Of a DNA stretch of 56,708 nucleotides, positions 1 through 9,582 are shown piece by piece. The DNA is from an uncultured Candidatus Saccharibacteria bacterium. GTDB taxonomy: Bacteria; Patescibacteriota; Saccharimonadia; Saccharimonadales; UBA4665. The position numbers were made by a program, and so were the translations under genes. The notes below the pieces were generated by a model. That model made no database searches, had not been told where the DNA came from, and saw only the letters and a program-made list of their open reading frames with translations. The number at the start of each line of letters is the position of its first letter. Position 1 is the stretch's first letter. Location: contig CAILQE010000002.1 in the NCBI GenBank assembly GCA_903836325.1, forward strand, positions 1 to 56,708. Direction: 5' to 3'.

Positions 1-318
1 AGCTAATGTATTTTTTCCTGTAATTATATCTGCTTCTGTTTGCTGAATTTGTGAATTTAATTGATCAGCCTGTTGCTGGTTGGCATTAATGATGCCTTGG
101 TATTGATTTATTTGAGCCTGCAGTCTTGAAATAGCATCTTGATAACTAACTGCTTGAGTTTTAAGATTAAATACTTGATTATTGGCATTATTTATCTGAT
201 TCTGACAATCACTAATACTGCCACAGGAATCAGCAACTGTCTTAAAATATACTCCCCCTACCATTACAACTGATGTAAGAGAAATACTTATTAATTTAAA
301 TAATTTGCTTTTTTTCAT
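1..318 (-). CDS. Secreted coiled-coil protein, N-terminal part (putative FtsEX-linked peptidoglycan hydrolase)
   Basis: Partial gene that runs off the left edge; 106 codons are visible from an ATG at 318-316. Residues 1-30 form a Lys-rich N-region followed by a hydrophobic stretch (LISISLTSVVMVGGVYF), a signal peptide or membrane anchor. The rest is rich in Gln, Asn, Ala and Leu with heptad spacing, as in the coiled coils of EnvC, PcsB and other hydrolases or activators controlled by FtsEX. It lies 65 bp downstream of ftsX on the same strand, the usual place for such a partner. The catalytic or LytM/NlpC domain would be outside the window, so hydrolase function is inferred from position and coiled coil only. 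Confidence 0.7.
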   Translation of the reverse strand, partial: MKKSKLFKLISISLTSVVMVGGVYFKTVADSCGSISDCQNQINNANNQVFNLKTQAVSYQDAISRLQAQINQYQGIINANQQQADQLNSQIQQTEADIITGKNTLA

Positions 319-383
319 ATTTTATTTAATGCTTATGCTTTAATCATAGCAAATCGAGTTATAAAATCAATTGTAGATAAATA

Positions 384-1331
384 TTATTTGATCTTGTTTT
401 TAAGATAACGTCTAGTAGCTACTGCTGAAGATATCGCACCTATAAACATTCCAACGCCCAATTGAATTAAGACAATAATAAAGAGATTGGATTTAAAATA
501 ATTTTCAGCATAAGAAATGTCTAGCAGTCCGAAACTTGTTGCTTGCAGAGTATTAGCTGAACCTGCAAACAAAATATAGATTACGAGCATAGATATTAAT
601 CCAGACATTAATCCATATATAATTCCTTCAACAACGAAAGGTCCGTGTATATAACTTTTATTGGCACCCAGTAATCTCATTATTTTTATTTCATCTCTAC
701 GATTAAATATTGCCATTCTAATTGTATTAAAAATAATAATCACAGAAACAAATGAAAAAATAGCTACTGCGGCAGCTCCAGCTTCTTTTATGATTTTTGT
801 TGCATTAGCGATTTTATCGATAGCTTGCTTACGATCTCCCGAATAAGACGTTCCTGCTTGAGGATCGATTAATGCAGAATACTTCTGCTGATCTATGAAA
901 GTTTTTATTGCCTGAATGTTATTTATATCTACAGGAATAATTTCAATACTTGCAGGCAAAGGATTATTGATAGCGCTAACAGCGTTCATAAGAGATGCAT
1001 TATTAGAATTTTCCGCCTTAAAAATTGCCAATGCTTTATCTTTAGAAATATATGAAATACTTTTAACATTTTTTTGTTCTTTCAATCTATTAGTAAAATT
1101 ATTTAAATCTGACTTAGAAATTCCATCCTTAAGATAAACAGAAACATTAACTTTTGCTCTAATTTGAGAAATGGTGTTATTAAAAGTTGCACTAGCAAGT
1201 ATTGAGAATAAAATTACAGTTAGAGTAATTGACATAACTGCTATTGCAGCTGCGGCTAATGAAAAATTTCTAGTAAATCCAACCGCCCCGTTTTTTAAAA
1301 TTCGTTTAAAAGTATTAGTTTTTCTGCTCAT
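384..1331 (-). CDS. ftsX: Cell division permease-like protein FtsX
   Basis: 315 aa, typical FtsX length. A cytoplasmic basic N-terminus is followed by a membrane segment at about 24-46, an extracellular domain at about 47-185, then three more membrane segments at about 188-210, 233-258 and 283-306. The loop after the second segment (IFNRRDEIKIMRLLGA) is the typical FtsX/MacB-type coupling region. In the family, FtsX with FtsE transmits ATP hydrolysis to a periplasmic or extracellular wall hydrolase during division. The start overlaps the ftsE stop by 4 bp (ATGA), so the two are translationally coupled. Confidence 0.93.
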   Translation of the reverse strand: MSRKTNTFKRILKNGAVGFTRNFSLAAAAIAVMSITLTVILFSILASATFNNTISQIRAKVNVSVYLKDGISKSDLNNFTNRLKEQKNVKSISYISKDKALAIFKAENSNNASLMNAVSAINNPLPASIEIIPVDINNIQAIKTFIDQQKYSALIDPQAGTSYSGDRKQAIDKIANATKIIKEAGAAAVAIFSFVSVIIIFNTIRMAIFNRRDEIKIMRLLGANKSYIHGPFVVEGIIYGLMSGLISMLVIYILFAGSANTLQATSFGLLDISYAENYFKSNLFIIVLIQLGVGMFIGAISSAVATRRYLKNKIK

Positions 1332-2011
1332 AACTTGTATCCCGATTTAGCTTTATCACTAAAAACTTTACCGTCTTTAAGTATTACCACTCTTCTTTTC
1401 AATTTATCTACAATCTCAACGTTGTGAGTAGTTAATAATACCGTTGTTCCAAATCTATTAATTTTTTCTAACACCTGTATGACATCCCATGCGTTCACTG
1501 GATCTAGATTGCCCGTAGGTTCGTCGGCTATCAGAATTTTCGGCTGTCTTACAAGTGCTCGAGCAATTGCTACGCGCTGTCTTTCTCCACCACTTAACTG
1601 ACTTGGCATATTTTTTTCTTTACCACTTAGATTTACGATTGCTAAGACTTTCGGTACTGTTTTTTTAATTTCTTCGTTTGAAGCTCCGACGATCTCAAGA
1701 GCAAATGCAACATTCTCAAATACATTCTTGTTTGGTAATAATTTAAAATCCTGGAAAACTACACCAATTTTTCTTCGAAGCATGGGAATTTTTTTATCCT
1801 TTAGCTTATCATAATCAATTCCTCCTACTATAATTTTTCCATTAGTAGGTTTTTCTTCTCTGGTTAGTAATCTTAATAATGTGGTCTTGCCCGCTCCACT
1901 TTGCCCAACGATAATAACAAACTCTTTTGGTTCAACATGGAGACTAATTTTATCTAATGCTGGTTCAGAACTTTTTGGATATTTTTTTGATACGCGATCT
2001 AATAGAATCAT
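1328..2011 (-). CDS. ftsE: Cell division ATP-binding protein FtsE
   Basis: 227 aa ABC ATPase. Walker A GQSGAGKTT is at residues 36-44, the Q-loop at VVFQD, the signature LSGGERQ at 139-145, Walker B ILIADEP at 159-165 and the switch His in TTHN at 196. Length and motifs match FtsE. It pairs with FtsX in the membrane to drive septal peptidoglycan hydrolysis. It lies 18 bp after prfB, and the prfB-ftsE-ftsX order is a common arrangement, probably one operon. The 4-bp stop/start overlap with ftsX suggests fixed stoichiometry. Confidence 0.95.
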   Translation of the reverse strand: MILLDRVSKKYPKSSEPALDKISLHVEPKEFVIIVGQSGAGKTTLLRLLTREEKPTNGKIIVGGIDYDKLKDKKIPMLRRKIGVVFQDFKLLPNKNVFENVAFALEIVGASNEEIKKTVPKVLAIVNLSGKEKNMPSQLSGGERQRVAIARALVRQPKILIADEPTGNLDPVNAWDVIQVLEKINRFGTTVLLTTHNVEIVDKLKRRVVILKDGKVFSDKAKSGYKL

Positions 2012-2029
2012 TAGAAATATTATATCAGA

Positions 2030-3127
2030 TTAATGCTTATCTTTAAGTCCTATATTGGCATTTAAATATGAGTCAATAATCTGCTCTAATTCACCGTCAA
2101 GAATTTTATCTGGGTCAGAAGATTCGAATCCGCTTCTCAAGTCTTTTACCTGCTTATATGGATGTAATACATATGAACGAATTTGATTTCCCCATTCAGC
2201 TGAATGATTTGGACCTTTGAGATCAGCTATTTTTTGAACATGTTGTTCTTTTCTTAAGTGAACCAACTTAGATCTCAGTATAGATAAAGCTAGTTCTCTG
2301 TTTTGCATTTGTGATCTTTCATTCTGAATAGCGACCGTTACTCCAGTTGGAATATGAGTAATCCTAACCGCCGAGTCAGTTGTATTAACACTTTGTCCGC
2401 CATGTCCACCGCTTCTATAGTAATCAATTCTAAGATCTTTATCATCTAAATCTAAATCTTTGGGTTGATCAATTTTAGGTAGTATCTCAACTCTCGCGAA
2501 ACTTGTTTGTCTAAGGTTATCTGAATTAAAAGGACTCAATCTAACTAGTCTATGAACACCGTCCTCACTTTTTAAATTTCCATATGCAAATTTACCTGAG
2601 ATGGTTAGTGTTACGGATTTCAATCCAGCTTCATCCCCTCTGCTTCTATCTAAAACGCTTACCTCAAAACCTATCTTTTCACAGTATCTTAAATACATTC
2701 TCTCTAGCATCTCCGCCCAATCCTGTGCGTCAGTTCCACCAGCACCTGCAAAAATGCTCATAATTACATCGCTAGCATCATATTCTCCGTTATATCGAAG
2801 GTCCTTTTTAAGAACCTCAAATCTATCTTCATCTTTTTTTAATGAAGCGCCAAGATTCTCTTCGATTGATTCATCTTCTAATGCCGCTAAATCTTTATTT
2901 TCTTTTATGCTATACATTAATTCGTTCCAGGGATCTACGATGTTCTTTAATTTACTTATTTCTTGCATAACATTTTTAGCATTTTCATTATCATTCCAAA
3001 AATCTGAACTTTGCGACTGCTTTTCTAGTTCAGCTATTTTAGTATCAATATCTTCAATAGATAACTTTTTATAGACATCAATTACACTAGATTCTAGTTG
3101 ATCTATTTTATTGGATAATTCTGACAT
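2030..3127 (-). CDS. prfB: Peptide chain release factor 2
   Basis: 365 aa class I release factor. The catalytic GGQ is at 243-245 within the conserved SGGHGGQSVNTTDSAVR block, and the codon-recognition tripeptide is SPF at 198-200, which specifies RF2 (UAA/UGA). The N-terminal coiled-coil domain covers about 1-110. The gene is one uninterrupted frame from ATG 3127, so the programmed +1 frameshift that autoregulates prfB in many bacteria is absent. Its presence, with TGA as a normal stop (e.g. ftsE), supports the standard genetic code. It lies 3 bp after the M16 peptidase gene in a tightly spaced minus-strand run. Confidence 0.96.
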   Translation of the reverse strand: MSELSNKIDQLESSVIDVYKKLSIEDIDTKIAELEKQSQSSDFWNDNENAKNVMQEISKLKNIVDPWNELMYSIKENKDLAALEDESIEENLGASLKKDEDRFEVLKKDLRYNGEYDASDVIMSIFAGAGGTDAQDWAEMLERMYLRYCEKIGFEVSVLDRSRGDEAGLKSVTLTISGKFAYGNLKSEDGVHRLVRLSPFNSDNLRQTSFARVEILPKIDQPKDLDLDDKDLRIDYYRSGGHGGQSVNTTDSAVRITHIPTGVTVAIQNERSQMQNRELALSILRSKLVHLRKEQHVQKIADLKGPNHSAEWGNQIRSYVLHPYKQVKDLRSGFESSDPDKILDGELEQIIDSYLNANIGLKDKH

Positions 3128-3130
3128 TTT

Positions 3131-4417
3131 TTAATTCCAAAGAACTTCAATTTGAGAATAAAGTTTATTAACGAATTCTTCTCCACAATTTCCGAGCACA
3201 CCAAGATCCCAAATTTTTTCTTCGAACATTTTATTACAAATTTCTACTATTTGATCTTTAGTAATAGCTTTTATTCTGCTAGGAATTCTGTAGTAATCGT
3301 TTAGCGTTCCTTCGAAGAAATATCTATTACAATAACCGGCTGAAGTTCCACCTACGGTCTGTTCAGACCTTTGATATCTACCTAGAGAATATTGTTTTGT
3401 TACTTCAATATCGTGTGCAGAAATATCTCCTCTTCGAACTTTGCTGATTTCACTAATAATAATGTCTAGATATTCTGCTGCATTTTTTTCAGATACCTGA
3501 GCTCCGAACCACCAATTAGTAGCATCTCTAGTTCTTAATATGTCACTGCTCATGTCGTATAAAATTCCGCGCTCTCGAGCAGTTCCAAGAATCTTTGAAT
3601 ATATAGTTTCTGTTAAATAAGTAATTAATAAATCTAGCGCATCAGATTCATTTTCTTCTAATTTTCTAGTCATGTAAGTGTCTAGGTATACATACAAGTT
3701 ATCAACAGAATCATTCTTCACGTAAATAGGCTTTTTAGGATTTACCGGCTTTTCTAAAGGAAGTGCATATCTATTTCTACCTTTAGGAAGTTCGATATTC
3801 TCAAGCATTTCTATAAATTGTTTTTTTCTTCCAGGAGTAATGTTTCCAGCTAGAACGAAACGCATATTGCCAGTGTAATGAGTCTTTTTAAAATGTTCTT
3901 TTACGTCATCTACGGAAACATTTTTAATAAGTTTGAGTCTATCGCTATCTGATTTAGCTTTAAGGCCTACAGCTTTTCTAACCTCAATACTTAATCTTCT
4001 AAAATGATTGTTGGCTCTAGCGCTTAATTCTTCTTCGACGTTTCCAAATTCTGATTCGAATTCTTCTTTTAAGAAAAGTGGCTTAGAAATAGCTACTATT
4101 AATAAACTCAGCACTCTATCCCATTCAAAATCCGCACATTCTACTTCGTAAGAAATATCATATATTCCTGTTGAGGCATTTGAATATGCGCCATTTTTTT
4201 CAATTTCTGCATGAAAATCTTTAGCACTCGGAATTAATTGATTAGCTCCAAGCAACACATGCTCCATAAGATGTGGTATTTCCCATTTTTCTGGGTCCAC
4301 TAAATATTCGCCTGCTCTAAAATTAAAATCGTAAGTAAATACGGTTGCGTCAGGTACTGCTATAAATATACCTTTAGCTCCGTTTTTAAGATTAATTTGC
4401 TCAATAGTATGCTTCAT
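3131..4417 (-). CDS. M16 family (pitrilysin/insulinase-like) zinc metallopeptidase
   Basis: 428 aa. The inverted zinc motif HxxEH (HLMEH) is at residues 49-53, and a downstream acidic block (NVEEELSARANNHFRR) near residue 130 supplies the third ligand expected for M16 peptidases. The length fits a single two-domain M16 subunit such as the YmxG/PqqL-like or processing-peptidase type. No signal peptide is seen, so a cytoplasmic role is likely. It sits between secA (3 bp) and prfB (3 bp) and is probably cotranscribed with them. The substrate is unknown; turnover of peptides is the general family role. Confidence 0.85.
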   Translation of the reverse strand: MKHTIEQINLKNGAKGIFIAVPDATVFTYDFNFRAGEYLVDPEKWEIPHLMEHVLLGANQLIPSAKDFHAEIEKNGAYSNASTGIYDISYEVECADFEWDRVLSLLIVAISKPLFLKEEFESEFGNVEEELSARANNHFRRLSIEVRKAVGLKAKSDSDRLKLIKNVSVDDVKEHFKKTHYTGNMRFVLAGNITPGRKKQFIEMLENIELPKGRNRYALPLEKPVNPKKPIYVKNDSVDNLYVYLDTYMTRKLEENESDALDLLITYLTETIYSKILGTARERGILYDMSSDILRTRDATNWWFGAQVSEKNAAEYLDIIISEISKVRRGDISAHDIEVTKQYSLGRYQRSEQTVGGTSAGYCNRYFFEGTLNDYYRIPSRIKAITKDQIVEICNKMFEEKIWDLGVLGNCGEEFVNKLYSQIEVLWN

Positions 4418-4420
4418 TAA

Positions 4421-7033
4421 TTATTTTTTACGTTTTCCTTGTTTCTTTCGATTTCTTTCGTTCTTTCGATTTTTTCTAATGCTGTCTACCTTCTTCTTAT
4501 TAGAAGTTTTATTCTCTTTTTTAAAATCTTTTTCATCAAATTCTTTTTGATTACCCATAATTTGATTGGCATTTTCAACAGAACTTCTAGCTGCAAGAGT
4601 AAGTTCAGTTTCCATAGCCTTATTCAATTCTTCTTCAGGTATCGGCTCCGCGTAGTACAGTGCTCTTACAACTTCCTGTCGTAAATCAGCCTGCATTTGC
4701 TCAAATAAAATTTGTCCTCTTCTTCTATATTCAACAAGTGGATCTTGTTGACCGACACTTATCCAATGAATACCCTCTCTTAAGTGATCCATGTTTTCTA
4801 AGTGTTGCATCCATAGATTGTCTAGTACTTGAAGATAGATTTCTCTTTCCACTTTATGCATTACTTCTTTACCGAATAGTTTTACTCTCGCTTCATATAA
4901 TTTAGTTGCTTCAGCGTGAAGAATATTTTCAAAATTATCCGCTTCTGCATCAAATATCTTATCGAGATCTTTTTCATCAAATGGGAAGCTATTTTTAACA
5001 ATTTCTTCGAATCCTTCTGTAGTCAATTCGGGAGATTTCATTAATTCCTGGATCTGTTCATCAATAAAAATCTTAATTCTTTTTGAAATATCATCAGAAA
5101 TTAAAATTTCCTTACGCATTGCATAAACCGCTTTTCGGTGCCTGTTCATCACATCGTCATATTGAACTACATTCTTTCTCTGATCAAAGTGATATCCTTC
5201 AACTTTCTTTTGCGCACCTTCTAACGATTTTGAAATAACTCTGTTTTCAATAGGAGTATCATCATTTACATTCAATTTAGTCATTATTGAAGCTATTCTT
5301 TCTCCTCCAAAAATTCTCATCAAATCATCTTCTGTACTTACGAAGAATTGTGTCGCCCCTGGATCACCTTGACGACCAGATCTTCCTCTTAGCTGATTAT
5401 CGATTCTTCTGGATTCATGTCGTTCAGTACCAAGAACAAAAAGTCCGCCCAATTCTTTAACTTCTTCACTCAACACAATATCTGTACCACGTCCTGCTAT
5501 GTTAGTTGCGAGCGTTACTGCACCTTTTTGTCCAGCATTAGAGACTATAGAAGCTTCTTTTTCGTTATTTTTTGCATTAAGAACTTGATGTGGTATTCCG
5601 GCTTTATTCAATAATCCACCAAGGTATTCATTCTTTTCAATCGATACGGTTCCAAGTAATACGGGCTGTCCTTTTGTATAAAGTTGTTTAACTTCTCTTA
5701 CGATTGCATTAAATTTACCTTTTTCAGTTCTATATATTCGATCTGTTCTGTCTAATCTAGCTATTTTTCGATTCGAAGGAATTTCAATTACATCTAGTTT
5801 ATATATCTGATGGAATTCTTCGCTTTCAGTCATAGCCGTACCAGTCATACCAGACAATTTTTCATATAGTCGGAAATAATTCTGGAATGATATTGTAGCC
5901 AGAGTCATACTTTCTTGTTGAACTTCTACTCCTTCTTTTGCTTCAATAGCTTGGTGAAGACCTTCATTATATCTTCGTCCTGCAAGAAGACGTCCAGTAA
6001 ATTCATCGACTATTACAACTTCGCCTTCTTTAGTAACGACGTAATCTTTATCTCTATGAAATAAAGCCTCGGCTCTTAATGCTTGTTGAAGGTGATATAT
6101 TGTTCGAATATTTTCGGACCCATAAAGATTATCTATTCCAAGAATTTTTTCAATCTTATTAATACCTTTGTCTGTTAAAATTACTGTTTTTCGTTTTTCA
6201 TCGGTTTCAAAATGCTTAATCTTCTCGAGCTGTCTTACGACTTTAGAGAATTGTGAATATGCTACACCACTTGTAACACTTGGTGCGCTAATAATAAGAG
6301 GTGTTCTAGCTTCATCAATTAAGATAGAGTCGACCTCATCAACAATTGCAAAATTAAGGTCTCTTTGTCGGATTTGATCAACTTCCCTAACCATGTTATC
6401 TCTTAAATAATCGAAGCCGAATTCGTTGTTGGTTCCATAAGTAACGTCAGCTGCGTAAGCCTCGCTTCTAGTACAAGGTCTTAGATGCCTAAATCGTTCG
6501 TCTTCGTGATCTTTATTTGTGAAGCTCTTATCAAACACATAGCTTTGGTCGGCAATAATCACTCCGGCCTTTAAACCCAAGAAGTCATAAACCTGACCCA
6601 TCCATCCCGCATCTCTTTGCGCTAGATAATCATTAACTGTAACTACGTGCACTCCCTTACCAGTCAATGCATTTAAGTAAACTGGAGCTGTGGCAACTAA
6701 TGTTTTACCTTCACCAGTTTTCATTTCGGAAACATTTCCTTCGTGAAGAACTATTCCACCAATCAACTGAACATCAAAATGTCTCTGCTTTAATGATCTA
6801 GATGCAGCTTCTCGTACCACGGCAAAAGCATCTGGTAAAATTTGGTCTAAGTTTTTCTTTTTTAGTTGCTTCTTTAATATTTCGGTCTGAGCTTTAAGTT
6901 CTGTATCTGTTAATTTTTCGTATTTAGTAGATAAAGAATCTATTTGTTCAACAATTTTTCGGATTCTCTTAATATTTTTAGCCTGATGGTCGCCTAATAT
7001 TTTCTTAAAAATTACATTCATATTTAAAAACAT
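4421..7033 (-). CDS. secA: Protein translocase ATPase SecA
   Basis: 870 aa. Walker A TGEGKT is at about 106-111, the DEAD-like Walker B is in VDEVDSILIDEARTP, and preprotein cross-linking, helical wing/scaffold and C-terminal motor motifs (NIAGRGTDI, RGRSGRQGDPG) are present. It drives Sec-dependent export through SecYEG. The C-terminus is very basic (KKQGKRKK) and lacks the Cys-rich zinc SecB-binding motif of proteobacterial SecA. The start is ambiguous: ATG 7033 is only 2 nt after the GGGAG ribosome-binding sequence, while the in-frame ATG at 7021 is 14 nt away. The first gene of a minus-strand run with the M16 peptidase, prfB, ftsE and ftsX. Confidence 0.96.
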   Translation of the reverse strand: MFLNMNVIFKKILGDHQAKNIKRIRKIVEQIDSLSTKYEKLTDTELKAQTEILKKQLKKKNLDQILPDAFAVVREAASRSLKQRHFDVQLIGGIVLHEGNVSEMKTGEGKTLVATAPVYLNALTGKGVHVVTVNDYLAQRDAGWMGQVYDFLGLKAGVIIADQSYVFDKSFTNKDHEDERFRHLRPCTRSEAYAADVTYGTNNEFGFDYLRDNMVREVDQIRQRDLNFAIVDEVDSILIDEARTPLIISAPSVTSGVAYSQFSKVVRQLEKIKHFETDEKRKTVILTDKGINKIEKILGIDNLYGSENIRTIYHLQQALRAEALFHRDKDYVVTKEGEVVIVDEFTGRLLAGRRYNEGLHQAIEAKEGVEVQQESMTLATISFQNYFRLYEKLSGMTGTAMTESEEFHQIYKLDVIEIPSNRKIARLDRTDRIYRTEKGKFNAIVREVKQLYTKGQPVLLGTVSIEKNEYLGGLLNKAGIPHQVLNAKNNEKEASIVSNAGQKGAVTLATNIAGRGTDIVLSEEVKELGGLFVLGTERHESRRIDNQLRGRSGRQGDPGATQFFVSTEDDLMRIFGGERIASIMTKLNVNDDTPIENRVISKSLEGAQKKVEGYHFDQRKNVVQYDDVMNRHRKAVYAMRKEILISDDISKRIKIFIDEQIQELMKSPELTTEGFEEIVKNSFPFDEKDLDKIFDAEADNFENILHAEATKLYEARVKLFGKEVMHKVEREIYLQVLDNLWMQHLENMDHLREGIHWISVGQQDPLVEYRRRGQILFEQMQADLRQEVVRALYYAEPIPEEELNKAMETELTLAARSSVENANQIMGNQKEFDEKDFKKENKTSNKKKVDSIRKNRKNERNRKKQGKRKK

Positions 7034-7068
7034 TTCTCCCTAAATGATAAGATATTTACTTATAAATT

Positions 7069-7074
7069 ATTATA
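7069..7074 (-). promoter_or_regulatory. Candidate -10 element of secA
   Basis: The minus strand reads GGGTATAAT, a perfect TATAAT about 35 bp upstream of secA in the 61-bp gap after hpf. No good -35 hexamer is visible at 16-18 bp, so only the -10 is offered. Confidence 0.45.
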
Positions 7075-7094
7075 CCCTAAAGGATAAAATTATT

Positions 7095-7451
7095 TTATAT
7101 TTTCTTAATTTTATTTTTTAATAACTTTGCATTTCTTCTAGAAACTTCATGAAGTTCTTTATATTTCTTTATTTGAATTTTCAGTTTTTCTTCAACTATA
7201 TCTATCGCTGCAAAAATATTTATAGTGTTTTCCATAACTACCAACTTAGAATTTGGTAAAAATAAAATTACTTCACACATTGAATGATTAACATTATTTT
7301 TATTATCTTTTAGAATAACTTCTAAATGTGCGGAATCTTTGACTTTTTTTGGTAAATATTTATCTAATTTACCTAGTTTCTTAATGACATATTTATTTAT
7401 CTTCTCATCTACTTCTAAATGCACTCCGGTAATTTCTATCTTTTGAATCAT
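7095..7451 (-). CDS. hpf: Ribosome hibernation-promoting factor, short form (HPF/RaiA family)
   Basis: 118 aa, the short HPF/YfiA type: a single beta-alpha-beta-beta-beta-alpha domain (KIEITGVHLEVDEKINKYV at the start, a central acidic-to-basic strand, then a Lys-rich C-terminal tail). Short HPF binds the decoding region of the 30S subunit and silences ribosomes in stationary phase. The dimerising C-terminal domain of long HPF is missing. It sits directly upstream of secA; hpf-secA adjacency is common in bacteria and supports the call. It follows serS by 17 bp. Confidence 0.88.
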   Translation of the reverse strand: MIQKIEITGVHLEVDEKINKYVIKKLGKLDKYLPKKVKDSAHLEVILKDNKNNVNHSMCEVILFLPNSKLVVMENTINIFAAIDIVEEKLKIQIKKYKELHEVSRRNAKLLKNKIKKI

Positions 7452-7468
7452 ATTTCCTCGTTTATTTA

Positions 7469-8770
7469 TTACAAATATTCTATTCCGCCCATATACTTCT
7501 TCAGAACTTCTGGAACTTTAACCTTGAAATCTTCTTCCTGATAATTCTCTAGAATAGCTATAGGGATTCTACTTAGTACAATAGCAGTAGCATCATTGGT
7601 GTGCACTAACTCATTAGAGCCACCATCATTTTTCTTATACCGAGTTTTTAATCTTCTAGTCTGAAAATCGGTTAAATAATCTGCTGAATGTGTTTCTCTG
7701 TAGGTATCCTGGCTAGGGATCCATGTATTTATATCTACTCCTCTAGCATTTGGAAAACCAATATCTGCAGTACACTTTTGAATGACCTGATATGGAAGTT
7801 CTAATGATTGGAGAAGATATTCTTGAATTCCAACCATCAATAAATGTTCTTCTTTGGATGTTTCTTTAGTACTAAAAGATTCCATTTCTAATTTATCGAA
7901 CTGATGGGTTCTAAAAATACCTTCCATGTCTTTTCCGTAAGTACCCGCTTCTCTTCTGAAAGAAGTACTGTATCCAACATATCTAATTGGTAATTCATTT
8001 TCTGGTAATATTTCGTCTTTATACATCGAACAAAGACTATGCTCTGCACTAGCATTCAACCATAAATCTTCATCCTGTATTTTATAGGTTACCTCTTCAG
8101 CATTTAACCTACCTGTTGCTTCGTATGCTGTAGTATTTATTAAGGCCGGAGGGATAACCGGAACAAATGCTTTTGAACTAAGATTTAATTTATTATCTTT
8201 TATTATTTTTTTAATAACTTCTTCATCTGATAAATTATCTATTACAAATTGCACTAATGCGAATTGCAATTTAACCATTGAGCCTTTTAGATAAGCAAAT
8301 CTAGATCCAGCTACTTTTGCAGCCCTAGTTTTGTCTAGCCATCCATTTTTTTCTGCAATTTCGACATGGCTCTTTGGTTCGAAACTAAACTTCTTAATTT
8401 CACCAACAGTTTTAATAACGACATTTTCATCTTCACTTTTTCCTACTGGCACATCAGCATCCGCTAAATTTGGTATAGTGCTTAATAATTTATTTAGCTG
8501 CAATTCTATATCATCAAATTTATGCTCTTGGTCGGTAAGTTCATTTTTAATTTTTCGACCTTCTTCAAGTTGTGCATCATTTGGTTTTTGACCTTTATAG
8601 CTATCAGTTAATTCATTTCTTTTTCTTCGAAGATCTTCAACTTTATTTAGTAACTCAAGTCTTTCTTTATCAAATCCGATAATTTGATCTACATCAATTT
8701 TATATCCCTTTTGCTGAGAATTTTTAGCAACTAATTCTGGTTTTTCTCTTAATATTTGTATATCTATCAT
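7469..8770 (-). CDS. serS: Serine--tRNA ligase
   Basis: 433 aa. Residues 1-110 form the two-helix coiled-coil arm that reads the tRNA-Ser variable arm (MIDIQILREKPELV start is typical). The catalytic class II core shows motif 2 (SFRREAGTYGKDMEGIFRTH) and a C-terminal motif 3 region ending ILENYQ. The motif 3 block reads NDATAIVLSRIPIAILENYQ, diverged from the usual NGSGLAVGRTLVAILENYQ but keeping the Arg and ENYQ. It charges tRNA-Ser, including the precursor for selenocysteine where that exists. It lies 38 bp after the nuclease gene. Confidence 0.95.
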   Translation of the reverse strand: MIDIQILREKPELVAKNSQQKGYKIDVDQIIGFDKERLELLNKVEDLRRKRNELTDSYKGQKPNDAQLEEGRKIKNELTDQEHKFDDIELQLNKLLSTIPNLADADVPVGKSEDENVVIKTVGEIKKFSFEPKSHVEIAEKNGWLDKTRAAKVAGSRFAYLKGSMVKLQFALVQFVIDNLSDEEVIKKIIKDNKLNLSSKAFVPVIPPALINTTAYEATGRLNAEEVTYKIQDEDLWLNASAEHSLCSMYKDEILPENELPIRYVGYSTSFRREAGTYGKDMEGIFRTHQFDKLEMESFSTKETSKEEHLLMVGIQEYLLQSLELPYQVIQKCTADIGFPNARGVDINTWIPSQDTYRETHSADYLTDFQTRRLKTRYKKNDGGSNELVHTNDATAIVLSRIPIAILENYQEEDFKVKVPEVLKKYMGGIEYL

Positions 8771-8808
8771 TGCTTATATATTAACACTTTAGGGTTAGTT
8801 ATATCTAC

Positions 8809-9582
8809 CTATTTTGACTGTTTCTTAGGTGTTAAAGAGTCTAGTGTTAATTGAGTTCGTGATTTAGCATATTCACAGAATTCACAAATTCCACCCATAG
8901 CAGCCCTGCCTACCGGTGGCATTTTATCTTCTAAACACTCTTTCATTTTCATCAAAGTGGGTTCAACCCATGAATCATTGCCTTTGTGAGCTAATAATTT
9001 TGTTCTAAATTCTAGCATATCGCCGAAGGACTCTAAATCTATTCGTGCATTTGTGTAAACGAAATAAGCATCGTTACTTACCTTAAATCCCGCTTTTCTT
9101 AACAACCACTGATAGACTTCAACCTGCCTCTTGTAGCTCTTTTGCCAATCTGCATCTATACTGACTTCACTTGCCTTTGAAGTTGCCTTGTAATCTACAA
9201 CAATTAATTCAGAGTCATTGTTTATCCAAACATCATCGATTGCACCAAAAACTTCAAAATTAGTATTCTCGTCTAAAACTCGTATTCCTTCAAAATTTTC
9301 TCGCCATTTACCTAAATCTTCATGGTAAAAAGGAATAGCATCGATATTATTTTCAGTCATTATTGGATGAGCTTCTTTATTCTTCCTGTATTCATCAAAT
9401 TCTTTTTTAAAAAGTTCGTCTACAGCATTATTTAGGCTGAAAGGTGGACCGTTAGGTCTTTTAATTTTCTTCCTAGCATCAAGCCAGAAACATCTTGGAC
9501 ATTGTACGAATAATTCTATCTTAGATCTACTAAGAGCAAACTTAGAAGCTTGTCCTGGATTATATGGTTCTTGTCGTCGCAT
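8809..9582 (-). CDS. PD-(D/E)XK nuclease family protein (RecB/Cas4-like fold)
   Basis: 257 aa. Conserved elements in order are a CxxC at 28-31 (CPRCFW), GAIDD with Asp116, the nuclease core VVDYK at 128-132, the RecB-family QxxxY at 163-167 (QVEVY) and a second CxxC at 233-236. Four cysteines flanking a PD-(D/E)XK core recall Cas4 and AddB iron-sulfur nucleases, although the spacing differs. No CRISPR array or helicase lies near, so a general DNA-processing role is more likely than CRISPR adaptation. Its start overlaps the HAD gene by 23 bp, suggesting coupling. Function is uncertain. Confidence 0.72.
   Translation of the reverse strand: MRRQEPYNPGQASKFALSRSKIELFVQCPRCFWLDARKKIKRPNGPPFSLNNAVDELFKKEFDEYRKNKEAHPIMTENNIDAIPFYHEDLGKWRENFEGIRVLDENTNFEVFGAIDDVWINNDSELIVVDYKATSKASEVSIDADWQKSYKRQVEVYQWLLRKAGFKVSNDAYFVYTNARIDLESFGDMLEFRTKLLAHKGNDSWVEPTLMKMKECLEDKMPPVGRAAMGGICEFCEYAKSRTQLTLDSLTPKKQSK

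Noticed and set aside
2030..3127. Programmed frameshift in prfB
   Set aside because: The frame is continuous from ATG to the stop and no CTTTGA-type slip site interrupts it near codon 25.
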